NCBI GenBank assembly: GCA_003116995.1
Contig: BDSL01000047.1
Location: 620,001-684,000, forward strand
Length of the DNA stretch: 64,000 nucleotides
Source: Yamagishiella unicocca
Taxonomy: Eukaryota > Chlorophyta > Chlorophyceae > Chlamydomonadales > Volvocaceae
Direction of reading: 5' to 3'
Position numbers and translations under genes: made by a program
Part shown: piece by piece, positions 23,801 to 35,083 of the stretch
Layout: each line of letters starts with the position of its first letter
Numbering within the stretch: position 1 is the stretch's first letter
Notes under the pieces: model-generated
The model's database searches: none
What the model was told of the DNA's origin: nothing
The model's input: the letters and a program-made list of their open reading frames with translations, nothing else

Positions 23801-26800
23801 AAGGCTTGCGTCCCCGTCATCGTCGTACGTTAGATCTTGCTTGGGAGCTCGACGTACGGCCTAATAAATAACTGGTACGTGCGTTCCAATGGAGGGAGTA
23901 GGCAGCAGGCGCCGCGCCGTTACATGGTTGGCTTAAATGGAACGCTCGTCCTGCGGCACGTGTGGGTTTGGCTTTGGGTTTGGTTCGTTGGCCTTTGACG
24001 GAAGGTAAGCAGGAGTCGATTAGGGTTTTGTTACCGTACTTTCATCACTCGCGGAGATGTGAACTGGACTCAGTCCTTCATGTTGCTTGATGCTCCCTCT
24101 CGCTTCGCTTTCGTTCCTGATGACTAACACGACCTTTGCCCAACTGGTCCCCGCCGCAGGCTCGGGGATTGCTCCTGGCGATGCGGCAGTGACGAGACAT
24201 GCACGCCGCCGCTGCTGCTAATGCTGGTGGCCAAGGCTTGCGTCCCCGTCATCGTCGTACGTTAGATCTTGCTTGGGAGCTCGACGTACGGCCTAATAAA
24301 TAACTGGTACGTGCGTTCCAATGGAGTGAGTAGGCAGGCGCGGGGCCGTTACATGGTTGGCTTAAATGGAACGCTCGTCCTGCGGCACGTGTGGGTTTGG
24401 CTTTGGGTTTGGTTTGTTGGCCTTTGACGGAAGGTAAGCAGGAGTCGATTAGGGTTTTGTTACCGTACTTTCATCACTCGCGGAGATGTGAACTGGACTC
24501 AGTCCTTCATGTTGCTTGATGCTCCCTCTCGCTTCGCTTTCGTTCCTGATGACTAACACGACCTTTGCCCAACTGGTCCCCGCCGCAGGCTCGGGGATTG
24601 CTCCTGGCGATGCGGCAGTGACGAGACATGCACGCCGCCGCTGCTGCTAATGCTGGTGGCCAAGGCTTGCGTCCCCGTCATCGTCGTACGTTAGATCTTG
24701 CTTGGGAGCTCGACGTACGGCCTAATAAATAACTGGTACGTGCGTTCCAATGGAGGGAGTAGGCAGCAGGCGCGGGGCCGTTACATGGTTGGCTTAAATG
24801 GAACGCTCGTCCTGCGGCACGTGTGGGTTTGGCTTTGGGTTTGGTTCGTTGGCCTTTGACGGAAGGTAAGCAGGAGTCGATTAGGGTTTTGTTACCGTAC
24901 TTTCATCACTCGCGGAGATGTGAACTGGACTCAGTCCTTCATGTTGCTTGATGCTCCCTCTCGCTTCGCTTTCGTTCCTGATGACTAACACGACCTTTGC
25001 CCAACTGGTCCCCGCCGCAGGCTCGGGGATTGCTCCTGGCGATGCGGCAGTGACGAGACATGCACGCCGCCGCTGCTGCTGCTAATGCTGGTGGCCAAGG
25101 CTTGCGTCCCCGTCATCGTCGTACGTTAGATCTTGGGAGCTCGACGGCCTAATAAATAACTGGTACGTGCGTTCCAATGGAGGGAGTAGGCAGGCGCCGC
25201 GCCGTTACATGGTTGGCTTAAATGGAACGCTCGTCCTGCGGCACGTGTGGGTTTGGCTTTGGGTTTGGTTCGTTGGCCTTTGACGGAAGGTAAGCAGGAG
25301 TCGATTAGGGTTTTGTTACCGTACTTTCATCACTCGCGGAGATGTGAACTGGACTCAGTCCTTCATGTTGCTTGATGCTCCCTCTCGCTTCGCTTTCGTC
25401 CTGATGACTAACACGACCCTTGCCCAACTGGTCCCCGCCGCAGGCTCGGGGATTGCTCCTGGCGATGCGGCAGTGACGAGACATGCACGCCGCCGCTCGA
25501 TGCTGCTAATGCTGGTGGCCAAGGCTTGCGTCCCCGTCATCGTCGTACGTTAGATCTTGCTTGGGAGCTCGACGTACGGCCTAATAAATAACTGGTACGT
25601 GCGTTCCAATGGAGGGAGTAGGCAGGCGCGGGGCCGTTACATGGTTGGCTTAAATGGAACGCTCGTCCTGCGGCACGTGTGGGTTTGGCTTTGGGTTTGG
25701 TTCGTTGGCCTTTGACGGAAGGTAAGCAGGAGTCGATTAGGGTTTTGTTACCGTACTTTCATCACTCGCGGAGATGTGAACTGGACTCAGTCCTTCATGT
25801 TGCTTGATGCTCCCTCTCGCTTCGCTTTCGTTCCTGATGACTAACACGACCTTTGCCCAACTGGTCCCCGCCGCAGGCTCGGGGATTGCTCCTGGCGATG
25901 CGGCAGTGACGAGACATGCACGCCGCCGCTGCTGCTGCTCATGCTGGTGGCCAAGGCTTGCGTCCCCGTCATCGTCGTACGTTAGATCTTGCTTGGGAGC
26001 TCGACGTACGGCCTAATAAATAACTGGTACGTGCGTTCCAATGGAGTGAGTAGGCAGGCGCGGGGCCGTTACATGGTTGGCTTAAATGGAACGCTCGTCC
26101 TGCGGCACGTGTGGGTTTGGCTTTGGGTTTGGTTCGTTGGCCTTTGACAAAAGGTAAGCAGGAGTCGATTAGGGTTTTGTTACCGTACTTTCATCACTCG
26201 CGGAGATGTGAACTGGACTCAGTCCTTCATGTTGCTTGATGCTCCCTCTCGCTTCGCTTTCGTTCCTGATGACTAACACGACCCTTGCCCAACTGGTCCC
26301 CGCCGCAGGCTCGGGGATTGCTCCTGGCGATGCGGCAGTGACGAGACATGCACGCCGCCGCTGCTGCTAATGCTGGTGGCCAAGGCTTGCGTCCCCGTCA
26401 TCGTCGTACGTTAGATCTTGCTTGGGAGCTCGACGGCCTAATAAATAACTGGTACGTGCGTTCCAATGGAGGGAGTAGGCAGGCGCGGGGCCGTTACATG
26501 GTTGGCTTAAATGGAACGCTCGTCCTGCGGCACGTGTGGGTTTGGCTTTGGGTTTGGTTCGTTGGCCTTTGACGGAAGGTAAGCAGGAGTCGATTAGGGT
26601 TTTGTTACCGTACTTTCATCACTCGCGGAGATGTGAACTGGACTCAGTCCTTCATGTTGCTTGATGCTCCCTCTCGCTTCGCTTTCGTTCCTGATGACTA
26701 ACACGACCCTTGCCCAACTGGTCCGCGCCGCAGGCTCGGGGATTGCTCCTGGCGATGCGGCAGTGACGAGACATGCACGCCGCCGCTGCTGCTAATGCTG

Positions 26801-26895
26801 GTGGCCAAGGCTTGCGTCCCCGTCATCGTCGTACGTTAGATCTTGCTTGGGAGCTCGACGTACGGCCTAATAAATAACTGGTACGTGCGTTCCAA
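17728..26895. repeat. Tandem array B: 22 units of ~428 bp
   Basis: The landmark GCAGGCTCGGGGATTGCTCC occurs 22 times from about 17753 to 26729 at spacings of 420-434 bp. Units differ by small indels: TTGG or TTGCTTGG after AGATC, ACGTACGG or ACGG, and CGG or CAAA before AGGTAAGC. The last unit is cut at 26895, just after ACTGGTACGTGCGTTCC. Every unit has GAAG or AAAAG|GTAAGC, a TGACTAAC branch-like motif and CCCCGCCGCAG|G, so a ~155-bp intron-like module lies between ~270-bp exon-like segments. The segment CTGGCGATGCGGCAGTGACG and a shared CTTAAATGG link this monomer to array A. Open frames of about 70-140 codons are broken by stops or frameshifts between units and are not called as genes. 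Confidence 0.95.
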
Positions 26896-27029
26896 GGCGG
26901 CGGCTCCTGAGGGTTGAGTCGGTGGGGCTGTTTGGAGCGGCGGCCCTGATCGGCCGTGACGACGGCACTCGGACGCAGAGGCGTGTGAAGCAGCTGCTGC
27001 CACCTGCTGCCACCTAAAGATGATCAGAT

Positions 27030-27311
27030 GTGGACCTCCGCCCGTTCCGCCCGTCGAGGGACCTGCTGTGCGAGTCGTGTGGATCACCACAGGGCGAGGG
27101 GCGCATGCTGCTCTGCGCCGGCTGTGACACAGGCCGGCACTGGACACCATTCCGCACTTTGAGCAGGGCGCGGGCAAAGGCAACGGCATGGGTGCTCCGC
27201 CGAGGGAAGGGGTGTTGGACTACCCGGGGCGGCCGCGGTACTTCATGGTGCGCTGGCCTTCGGGGATGAGTCGGAGGAGCTAACCATGTCCAGGGCACAT
27301 CGCATGCTCGT
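27030..27311 (+). pseudogene. Decayed PHD-finger and chromodomain-like fragment, possible retroelement relic
   Basis: One frame from 27030 reads DLLCESCGSPQGEGRMLLC and then AGCDTGRHW. This is the C-x2-C, C-x2-C, x4-H spacing of the first five zinc ligands of a PHD finger, and it is then lost. In another frame at about 27215-27270 the sequence reads VLDYPGRPRYFMVRWPSG, and a further shift gives GDESEELTM. This resembles the core of a chromodomain (YxVRWxxG...SEE). Frame changes and missing Zn ligands show it is not intact. Such modules occur at the ends of some plant and algal retrotransposon polyproteins (family knowledge). It lies 130 bp past the end of array B, so it could mark the element from which the repeat block grew; that is inference. 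Confidence 0.42.
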
Positions 27312-29062
27312 GTGAATGGGGCATATGAGGGGTGTGTTTCGGCGTCGGGCCAGGGGACCGGTAGGCGCCTTGCGTGCGATGGGGTGCGGTGGGTAGGGGG
27401 AGTGGTTTCGGTGCGGGGCTGCGGGTCAGGGTCGGCGTTGTCGATCCCGCGACCAGTGTTGATCACCGTGCGGCTGGACACAGCTCGGAGCAGCGCCCGG
27501 AGCGACGGGTGATGTGGCACGTGGCGAGCTGAGGCGTTTGCGCTTGCTCGGTCAGGATCTGCCGGACTGCAGTGGGCAGCCAGTCCTAACACACGTGCTT
27601 GGACCGTGAGCTCGTGCGTGCGTATATCGACCAGTGCGTGATTAAATGCGCCTCCCTCCCTTGGTTGTGGATGGGAATTGTGAACTGAGTGGATAAGTTT
27701 GGCCTTCGAACCCTTCGCCAGCACGTGCAGTCTTGGTCCCGCGGCATTGCGGCTTAGTCATTACGATTGTCGTTTGGGTTGCATCGGGTCTCTTTGAGAG
27801 GGAAAATGGTAGCACTGCGCTGGCAGCTGTGCGGTAGCTGTCGATCCGTTCGTTCTGGACCCAGGGACTCAAGGTAGGCAGCCCGGACAGCTCGATGCCG
27901 TCGTCAGCTGCATCCGGAAGTGAGGATGCGACGCATGGTCCTACCGGCAGCTCCAAGCAAATTGTGAAATCGGGGTGGGGGGGCGACGGCTTAATGCCGT
28001 CGTTAGCTAGGGTCACCTCCAAATGGGAAATCAGGATGCGACGGCTTAACGCCGTGGTCAGGTGCCAATGGGAAACATATTAGCATGTGGCGGCGATAAA
28101 AAGATTGGTCCGTGAGGGGGACATTGAGCGCTTAGTGGCGTTCACGTAGTAGCAGGTCGTGGATCCATGAGGGGGCACTGCAGTCTGCCAGTCAGTCAGC
28201 CAGTCAGCCTGCCAGCAGCCAAACAGCCATCCCTGACTTTGGAATTGGAATGCGCTAAGAAGAGGGTCGTATTTCGCAACCTGATTACCCAATGTAGGCC
28301 GGCGCTGTGGCAGCCATGGATAGTTGGGGAGTCGCCGACGCTGCATCTGCAGTCACCTCTGTTGCCATCGCCAGAGCCGCCCTATCACGTGCAGCACCGT
28401 GTTTCCCCTCGCCTGCAAGGTGAGATGGCCTGCTCGTTGAGCCCACAGATCGCCCACAGACCACCGCGGCCCCTCCCTGCGTAGTGGGTGCCGACTGCAG
28501 CGCCACTGCGATACCGGAGCACGCAGCCCCGATCAGCCCACGATGCGGCGGAGCCACGGCCGCTGTCCCGGCGCGGTCCTGACCCTGCCGCTGTCCGGGC
28601 GCGATGAGCGCACAAGGGACCGTCCTGGGTGTGCAGTGGACTGTTGTACCGGCGCGATGAGCGCCGTACAAGGGATGGCCTTACTTGTTGGATTCACATC
28701 TCACGGACCGATTCACGCGACAGCTGCAGCCTGCAGGATGTCCTACGTTTCGAACCACATAGCCCACACTCAATTGGGCCTCTCAACGCTGTCAAAAGCC
28801 GTAGTAGATTCAGTCCGCCACGTGCTGCCCCGTGTCAGCGTGCCTCACCTCATAGCTCCAGTACCTGTGACTCCGCAATCCATTCACTGCTCGCCGCCCC
28901 CAGCGTCCGGGCGACCCGCTTGCACAGGCTAGGGAATGTGCGAGTAAGGCCCATGGCAGCATTCGACAGTGACTGGCTCGCACCCACTGCCTCCCAGAGT
29001 GCTGTAGACCCCCTGTTTCTTCCTAACAGGACCACAGCTCAGCGCAGCTACCCAGAGCCAGG
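27312..29062. other. Gene-free stretch
   Basis: I see no supportable gene. Minor repeats are present: a CAGTCAGC-type run at 28178-28215, two copies of a GGCGCGATGAGCGC motif near 28598 and 28650, and copies of ATGCGACGGCTTAA-like sequence at about 27925-28060, one of which can form a small stem (ACGGCTTAACGCCGT). Confidence 0.5.
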
Positions 29063-29628
29063 CACTGAACTGGATATGCTTGCCTAAGTTGGCGCCTGTT
29101 GGCTGTACGTCGGGTCGAGCACAAAGAACGGGTAGCCCTAAATACCTAAGGCTGCCGGCGCCACGGCCACAAGCACAGGCGCAGCGGTGCAGCGGCGCAG
29201 CGTGGTGCAGCACCTTGTACGTCCAAAGCCTGTCCAACCAGAGCCCGTCTCACGTTCCGCATGGCGGAGAGCACCATTCATTCGCCCACATCCAGCTTGC
29301 ACGTTCCCTTACTAAGGTTTTGCTGACTGGGCCCTCACAGCCAGGAGCTTTGGAAGAGGCCTTGCGGCAGGTACCTCCGTGGCTTAAGGTACCGTGCAAG
29401 CCGCAAGTGGGCGATTGAATGGTGCTCTCCGCCACGCGGAACGTGAAACGGGCTCTGGTTGGGCAGGCTTTGGACGTACACGATGAAGTAGCTGCACCAT
29501 GCTGCACCGCTACACCTGTGCTTGTGGCCGTGGCCCCGCAGCCTTAGGTAATTACGGCTGCCCGTCGGCCGCACGCGGCCCGACATCCGACGCCGCCTCC
29601 AACTTAGGCAAGAATACATATTTCAGTG
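29063..29628. repeat. ~566-bp imperfect inverted repeat (long hairpin)
   Basis: The left arm (about 29063-29310) is the reverse complement of the right arm (about 29389-29628). Matching blocks include CACTGAA...TTGCCTAAGTTGG at the outer end, CCTAAGGCTGC, GGCCACGGCCACAAGCACAG, GTACGTCCAAAGCCTG, CAACCAGAGCCCGT, TGGCGGAGAGCACCATTCA and GCTTGCACG at the inner end. A ~78-base loop separates the arms. By eye the pairing is about 80-85 per cent with small bulges. The arms have no coding signal. It could be a foldback or MITE-like element, or a long hairpin RNA precursor of the kind that feeds Dicer in green algae. Confidence 0.85.
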
Positions 29629-30264
29629 GACGTTAAGTTATGTCCATAAATGCTTATAGCGTGCGTGTTCACGCACGAAAGGAGGGTGGGGGAGGTAAGC
29701 TGAGGGAGATGGCTCTAGCTCCCGTAACGCGAAGGCGTTTTTGTCCCTGACAAGGGAAACGGCCCCGGGAACAGTGTCGGTCAAATGAGTTCAGAACCCT
29801 GCAAGTAAGGAGCTACCAGGCCGTCACCGCGGTTCAGCGTTGGCTACTTGGCCCCGTAATGCGGCCCAAAAGCCCGAGCCTGCCAACGTCGAAGCACTGC
29901 AGATCTACAATATAACTATAACCTTGTGTCATATATGATAAGCTAACGCTGTAAATGTGTACCGCTTTTCACCTATTGGTGGTAAGCTGGTAGGCGTTAA
30001 GACGTACCGGTACATCGACTGGCGACCGAGGAAGAGGGACCTTACTGTTAATAGCCGTTTGGGGATCCACTACACGTCAACAGTTGAATTTGTGACGTAA
30101 ATGCTGGTCACGCTGCCCGGTGGCTGCGAGGCACACGGCATGTCCTTTCGACGCAAGATTCTTAGTAGCTAACTGGTAGGTCGACGATCTTCTTAGCTCA
30201 GTCCGCCTTCATAGAGTACTATTGACTTATGCTGTAGATTAAGGAGGTCTGGTCCGGCCATAAA
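29629..30264. promoter_or_regulatory. 5' flank of the Sfi1-like gene
   Basis: This 636-bp non-coding stretch is less GC-rich than its neighbours and precedes the proposed ATG at 30265. It presumably contains the promoter and 5' UTR. No specific element can be named with confidence. Confidence 0.35.
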
Positions 30265-33200
30265 ATGGTGGCCGCTAGCGGCGGTGAGGAGGTCCTAGCG
30301 CTTTACACTTTGTCGCCAACAAAGTTGGAGAGGACGCGTACGATGTCGAGGCTTCGCTTGCCCGTTGGCATGCCGGATATTTCTTTGCCACGCGGCTCGG
30401 GAGGCGTGGCAAAGCAGGCGACGCCCGCGTCTGCGAGGGGCAGGGTGAGCCTTCGTAGTGTGCCCGCTGACTGGTGAAGCCGCTGGCTTTCAGCTGTATC
30501 AACAAACCACACATATAGAAATTCAACCATTTATTCTTGTGCGCCTTCGAACTGCATCCCAACCTCGACGCGCTGCATGCGAGCGCAGACGCGCTTGCCA
30601 TTGCCGACTTCCCCAACCCCTTCGTTTACCTTCGGGCACATCCTCACTAAGCTACAATATAGTTGTCGTTATTCCCTAGTGCACCCATACCAGTAGCCAT
30701 GGCTCCGCTCCAGCGGCTCCAATGCCCACCAAATGTGTGCCAAGCGCGCCTCAACCACACCACCACGGCGCCGCATCCACGGCACTCTCCCCCACACACG
30801 GTCCCAACAAGACACACACGCTGCGCACCCCCCCCCCCCCATTCGCGGACTATCTGTTACCCCTCTCCCCCTTCGGCCTTCCCCCGTCGGCCTCATCCCG
30901 CCGCCCTCCTCGCCCTCCCACCCACCCTACCTACCTGCCGCCAGCAGGCGGGTGCCGGTGCGCACCTGGACGCAGCTGGCCACGGCGGCGGCGGCTCCGA
31001 CGGCGGCGGTGCTTCGGCTTCGGCCCCTCCCCCCTCCGGCCTCCGCTCTCCCAAGCAGTTCCCGGGTGCGCTGCCGGGTCACTCTCCCCCCGCCTGGCGC
31101 AAACCCGGCCATCCTCCCCCCACCGCACCGTACGGCACCGCGGCAGACGACCAGCAGCTGAGCCTCTCGGGGGCCGCTGGCGGCGGGAGCGACCCGCTGC
31201 CGTACAGCACGCGACCCAAGTCGTCGAGCGTGGGCTCCAGCTCATCTGTCTCCGGCGGCGGCGGCCTGTCACCGCACCCGCACCCCCCCGGGGGGGTGTC
31301 CATCATCAACCATGTATTAGACGCCCAAGCCTACCCGGTCCAGGCCGGATACCAAGGCGCCAGGTGGGGGGGTGCGAGGAAGACCCGGGGGTGCGAGGAA
31401 AACCGTTTAGGAAGGATGTTTCGAGATGCATGCTGGTGGGTGGGGTGGGTGGGTGGGTGGGTGGGTATTGCTCCAGGGAGGTGGTCTGGGTCGAGGTACC
31501 GGGGCGACGATGCCGGTGGGGGAGCGGTGGAGTGGATTCGGTGCAGCAGTTGGGCCGGGGGGTGTTGTGGTGAGCATTTGGCACGGTGGTGGTGGCGGGG
31601 GTGCTGCTCACACCCGCAGCCAGCAGGGGTATGTGTGTGGGTGGGTGGAGGGAGGGAGCTGCGCTGTGCGGGGGCCGGGGTATGGCAAGTTGTGCCAGTG
31701 TATGTGTACGGGCAGGGCAGGGTAGCGGCGCTGCTGCGGCGGCGTCGGCGGCTAGTAGCGTGCGGGCAGTGCGGGCATCTCGCGCGAGGAGCAGCAGGGC
31801 GGCGAGGGTACGGACGAGGGGGTAACCGGGGTTTTGCGGCTGCATCCCTGCCCCAATCCCCCCCTTCCCGCCCCGTCCACCTCCTTCAATGCCCATGCCT
31901 TATTTCGCCAAGCGCTCCACCCCCTTGAAGCACACCCGTCCTTCCCCCTACCCGCCAATCTCCCCCCCTTCCCCCAATCCCCCCCTCGCTCCTTACTTCC
32001 TATGTGCCGACCGACCTATGTGTTTTCTCTCACTCCCCCCCGCCCGGTTTTTATCCAACCCCCGCCCTGCCCTTTACCCTTCCTCGCAGGCAGCAAACCT
32101 CTCGGTGCAGCTTCCGCACCGCCCGCACGGTGCAGCAGCCCCTGGGCTTCCCCCCCCGCACCCCCCCGCCTGCCGCACCGCAGCACAACAGCGCCACCTC
32201 CGGCAGCCCCCCCCTCCCCCCGCACCTCCAGCCCGGGAGCCACCGGCACACCGTGCACGCCGCCGCCCCCCCCCCTGGACTGGCCGTCACGGGCCAGGGC
32301 CGCCGGCAGGCGCTCATGCACCGCCCGCCGCCGCACCAGCATCGGCACCCCCCGACGGAGGCGTGGCAGGAGTCGCCGCCGGAGCTGCCCGCGACGGAGC
32401 GTGAGGGCGGCCAGCCGGCACCGGTCGAGGCGAGCAACAGCGAAGGTGGCGTTCCCCTGCCGCGTCTACCGAACCCTTCTGCGCGGAGGAACAGCGGAGA
32501 CACCGCCGGCGGCGGCGGCGGCGGCCCGCAGACTCCTCCGCCTCGTGGTAGCACCCCCAAGCTGCAGCAGACCGGCGGCTGTACGCCGGAGCCGCTGGCT
32601 CCGGGACCTGCCGCCGGCTCCCCGGGCTTCAGCGGCACCTACGTGTTCCGTCACACGGGCCGCAGTGCGCTGCTGGCTGCCGCCGAGGTAGGACTCATCA
32701 GCATCAACTCCCTGCCGATGCCGCCGGAGGAGCTGATGGCCGCCGCAGACGCCGACGCCGGTTCCGAGGGGACCAGCAGGCACTACCAGCCGCACGGGCC
32801 GGCGGCGGACGACTCGGCGCCCGGCAGCCTGGCGTGGCGGCTGGTGGGCCGCTACTGCCGGAGGCGCGTGCTGTCGGGGGCCTTCTGCGGCTGGCATGTG
32901 AGTGTGGTCCGGGAGGAGGGCGGGGGCGGAGGGGGGCATGGGGGGGAGGTGGGGGGGGAGTGGGGTCTGAGGAAACCTATGAAAACGACAGCAGGACAAG
33001 TATGTAGAACACTAGCTATCGGACGGGGGGGGGGTTTCAAGGGTAGCCGCGGGGATCAAGCGCGTGATGGCAGTCCAGCACGACACAGGATGCGCTCCGG
33101 GGAGTGGGGGTAGAAGGGCGCAGCGGGGGAGTTCGTGTCCGGTCCTCCTGCGGCGGGGTGGCGGGCACCTCACGGAGGCGAGTCGCGGGTCATGACGGGT

Positions 33201-35083
33201 GCACCGGAACCGGTCTCCAGGAAGGCGAGTCGTGGTGTTGCTGGGGGCCGGGGGGCACAACTTGGGGGGGGGCCGACAACTCGTCTCGATGCCCCCCGCA
33301 GTCGCCGTGCCGCCGCCTTGAAGCCGCTCCCGCGTAAAATCGCCCATGCAAGCATCCGCCCTCTTCTCCATCCGTCCCTCCATCCATCGCTTATCCGTCC
33401 GTGTATACCCTTCTTCGACGCCATTTTTCCACCCATGCATGCATCCAACCCTCCGTCCCTCCGTGTGTGTGTCATCAGGCCATGGTGGGGGACCTGCGCG
33501 CACGCCGCGGCGCCGCCGAGCGGGTGCGGCGGCAGGGCGAGATCAACCTCATGGCGCTGGCCTTCACCTCCTGGTGGGCGCGGATCTGGCGGCGCCGACA
33601 GCATCGCACCATACTGAGGCGCGCGGGGAGGCGGCGGCTGCGGGCCTACTTCGCCGCCTGGCGCGAGCAGAGCGCCGCGCAGGCGGACGGCTACCGGCTG
33701 TGGCTGCTGGAGCAGGTGCAGGTCGTGTGTCCGGCCGCCCTGGGCGAGGAGGGCGTCGGGATGATTGAGGTGCTGCAGCAGCGGCACGAGGCCTTCCTGG
33801 CGCGGGAGGAGGCGCGGCTGAAGGAGGAGGAGGAGGTGGACGGGGGGGGTGAGGCGCGGCTGAAGGAGGAGGAGGTGGTGGAGGGGTGGGGGGAGGGGCG
33901 GCGTACGGGCGGCGAGGGCGAGGGCGAGGGCGAGGTGGCTGCGGGCTTGGAAGAGGCGGTGGGTGGTGATGACCTTTGGGCCGCGGTTGCGAAGAAGGTC
34001 GCCGGGGCGCCAAGGGGTGGGGATGCTGAGGCCGGTCCGGAGGGCGGAGAGCAGGCGGTGGCGGAGGAGGGGGAGGACGAGCTTGACCGGCGAGAGCGGG
34101 AGGGGGAGGCGGAGGCAGCTGTCGAGCAGCCTCACGAGCCGGGTGCAGGGGGGCAGCACGAGGAGGAGGAGGAAGAGGAGGAGGAGTGGGCGACCGCCGC
34201 GAGTCGCAGCGGGAGCGGCGAGGGGCAGGAGGAGGTCGAGTTGGGTGCGCCGCCGGGGGCTGGGGAGGAGGAGGACGGCAGCGCCGGGGCCGCCACGGGG
34301 GCCGCTGCGGGGTGGGAAGCTGACGCGCAGCAGACGGGAGTTGCAGCGGAAGAGGCGGCGGCGGAAGAGCCCCTGTCGGCTGAAGCGGAGGAGGCGCAGG
34401 GTGCAGATGCGCGGGCGGAGGTGGCGGCGGAGAGCGGCGCGGAAGCAGAGCCCGGGGCGGAGGCGGCCTCAGGGACTCAGCCAGAGCCGGCTCCAGGTGA
34501 CGATGAGGCACAAGCGCAGGAGTTCAAGGCTCCTGATGTTGATGCAGGGGCGGAGGCGGAGGCCGAAGACGAGGCGGAGGCGGGGACGGAAGCGGCGGCG
34601 GGCGCCGGGGCTGGGGCGGAGGAAGCGGAAGGGTCGCCAACGGAAGCGAGCGACGGAGCGGATGCGCAGGCGGATGTTGAGGCCGTGGCGGAGGCGGCGG
34701 AGGGGGTGGTGGCGGAGGCAGAGGCGGAGGCTGCGGAGGGGGCGGTGCCGGATGCGGACGAGGAGGTGGTGGAGGCGCAGGCGGAGGCGGCGGTGGAGAT
34801 CCCGGCCGGGTCGGGTGCGAGGGAGGGCGGAGGGAAGGGTGATGCGGCGCCACCGGAGGAGGGGGCGGCCACAGCGGAGGAGGTCGCGGAGGAGACAGCG
34901 GAGGAGACAGCGGAGGAGGTGGTCACCGGCGAGGCTATGGACAGGGGCGAGGCGAGCGTGGGCCACTGGCACGGCCGCCCGGCGGTGGACGAGCCAGTGT
35001 TGTACGGCGAGACGGTGTACGAGGAGGAGGGCGATGAGGCATCGAGTGGGTCTCTGGAGTTTGCTAGTGCGACCAATGCATAG
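30265..35083 (+). CDS. Acidic protein with Sfi1-like tryptophan repeats
   Basis: Exons 30265-30444, 30948-31363, 32090-32897 and 33479-35083 join in phase and give 1002 residues. The donors are AGG|GTGAGC, AG|GTGGGG and CAT|GTGAGT, and the acceptors CAGCAG|, TCGCAG| and TCATCAG|. The N-terminal half is Ser/Pro/Gly-rich. Around residues 440-535 lies a basic helical region with LSGAFCGW, LMALAFTSW and LRAYFAAW; the tryptophans fall at about 467, 500 and 529, that is 33 and 29 residues apart. This fits the Sfi1-type repeat (AxxxFxxW, ~33 residues), which binds centrin in centrosomes and basal bodies. The remaining 460 residues are almost pure Glu/Ala/Gly acidic low complexity, ending in a less biased tail (VGHWHGRPAVDEPVLYGETV). 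The function is inferred from only three repeats. Exon 1 rests on splice signals and phase alone. A TGTAA lies at 35709-35713. Confidence 0.68.
31391..31436 (+). repeat. Dispersed intronic element, GATGCATGC family
   Basis: GAGGAAAACCGTTTAGGAAG followed by GATGTTTCGAGATGCATGCTGG sits 27 bases after the exon 2 donor of the Sfi1-like gene, in sense. Related copies are at 6725-6786 and 48451-48492, both sense with respect to the gene just upstream. Confidence 0.75.

Noticed and set aside
8140..26895. CRISPR-like regular repetition
   Set aside because: Units are 420-600 bp and contiguous, with no short repeat/unique spacer structure, in a eukaryotic nuclear context.
33564..34511. Long Pro/Arg-rich ORFs opposite and in alternate frames of the acidic Sfi1-like exon
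   Set aside because: Shadow frames of a GAG/GCG-rich coding exon; no splice or domain support.
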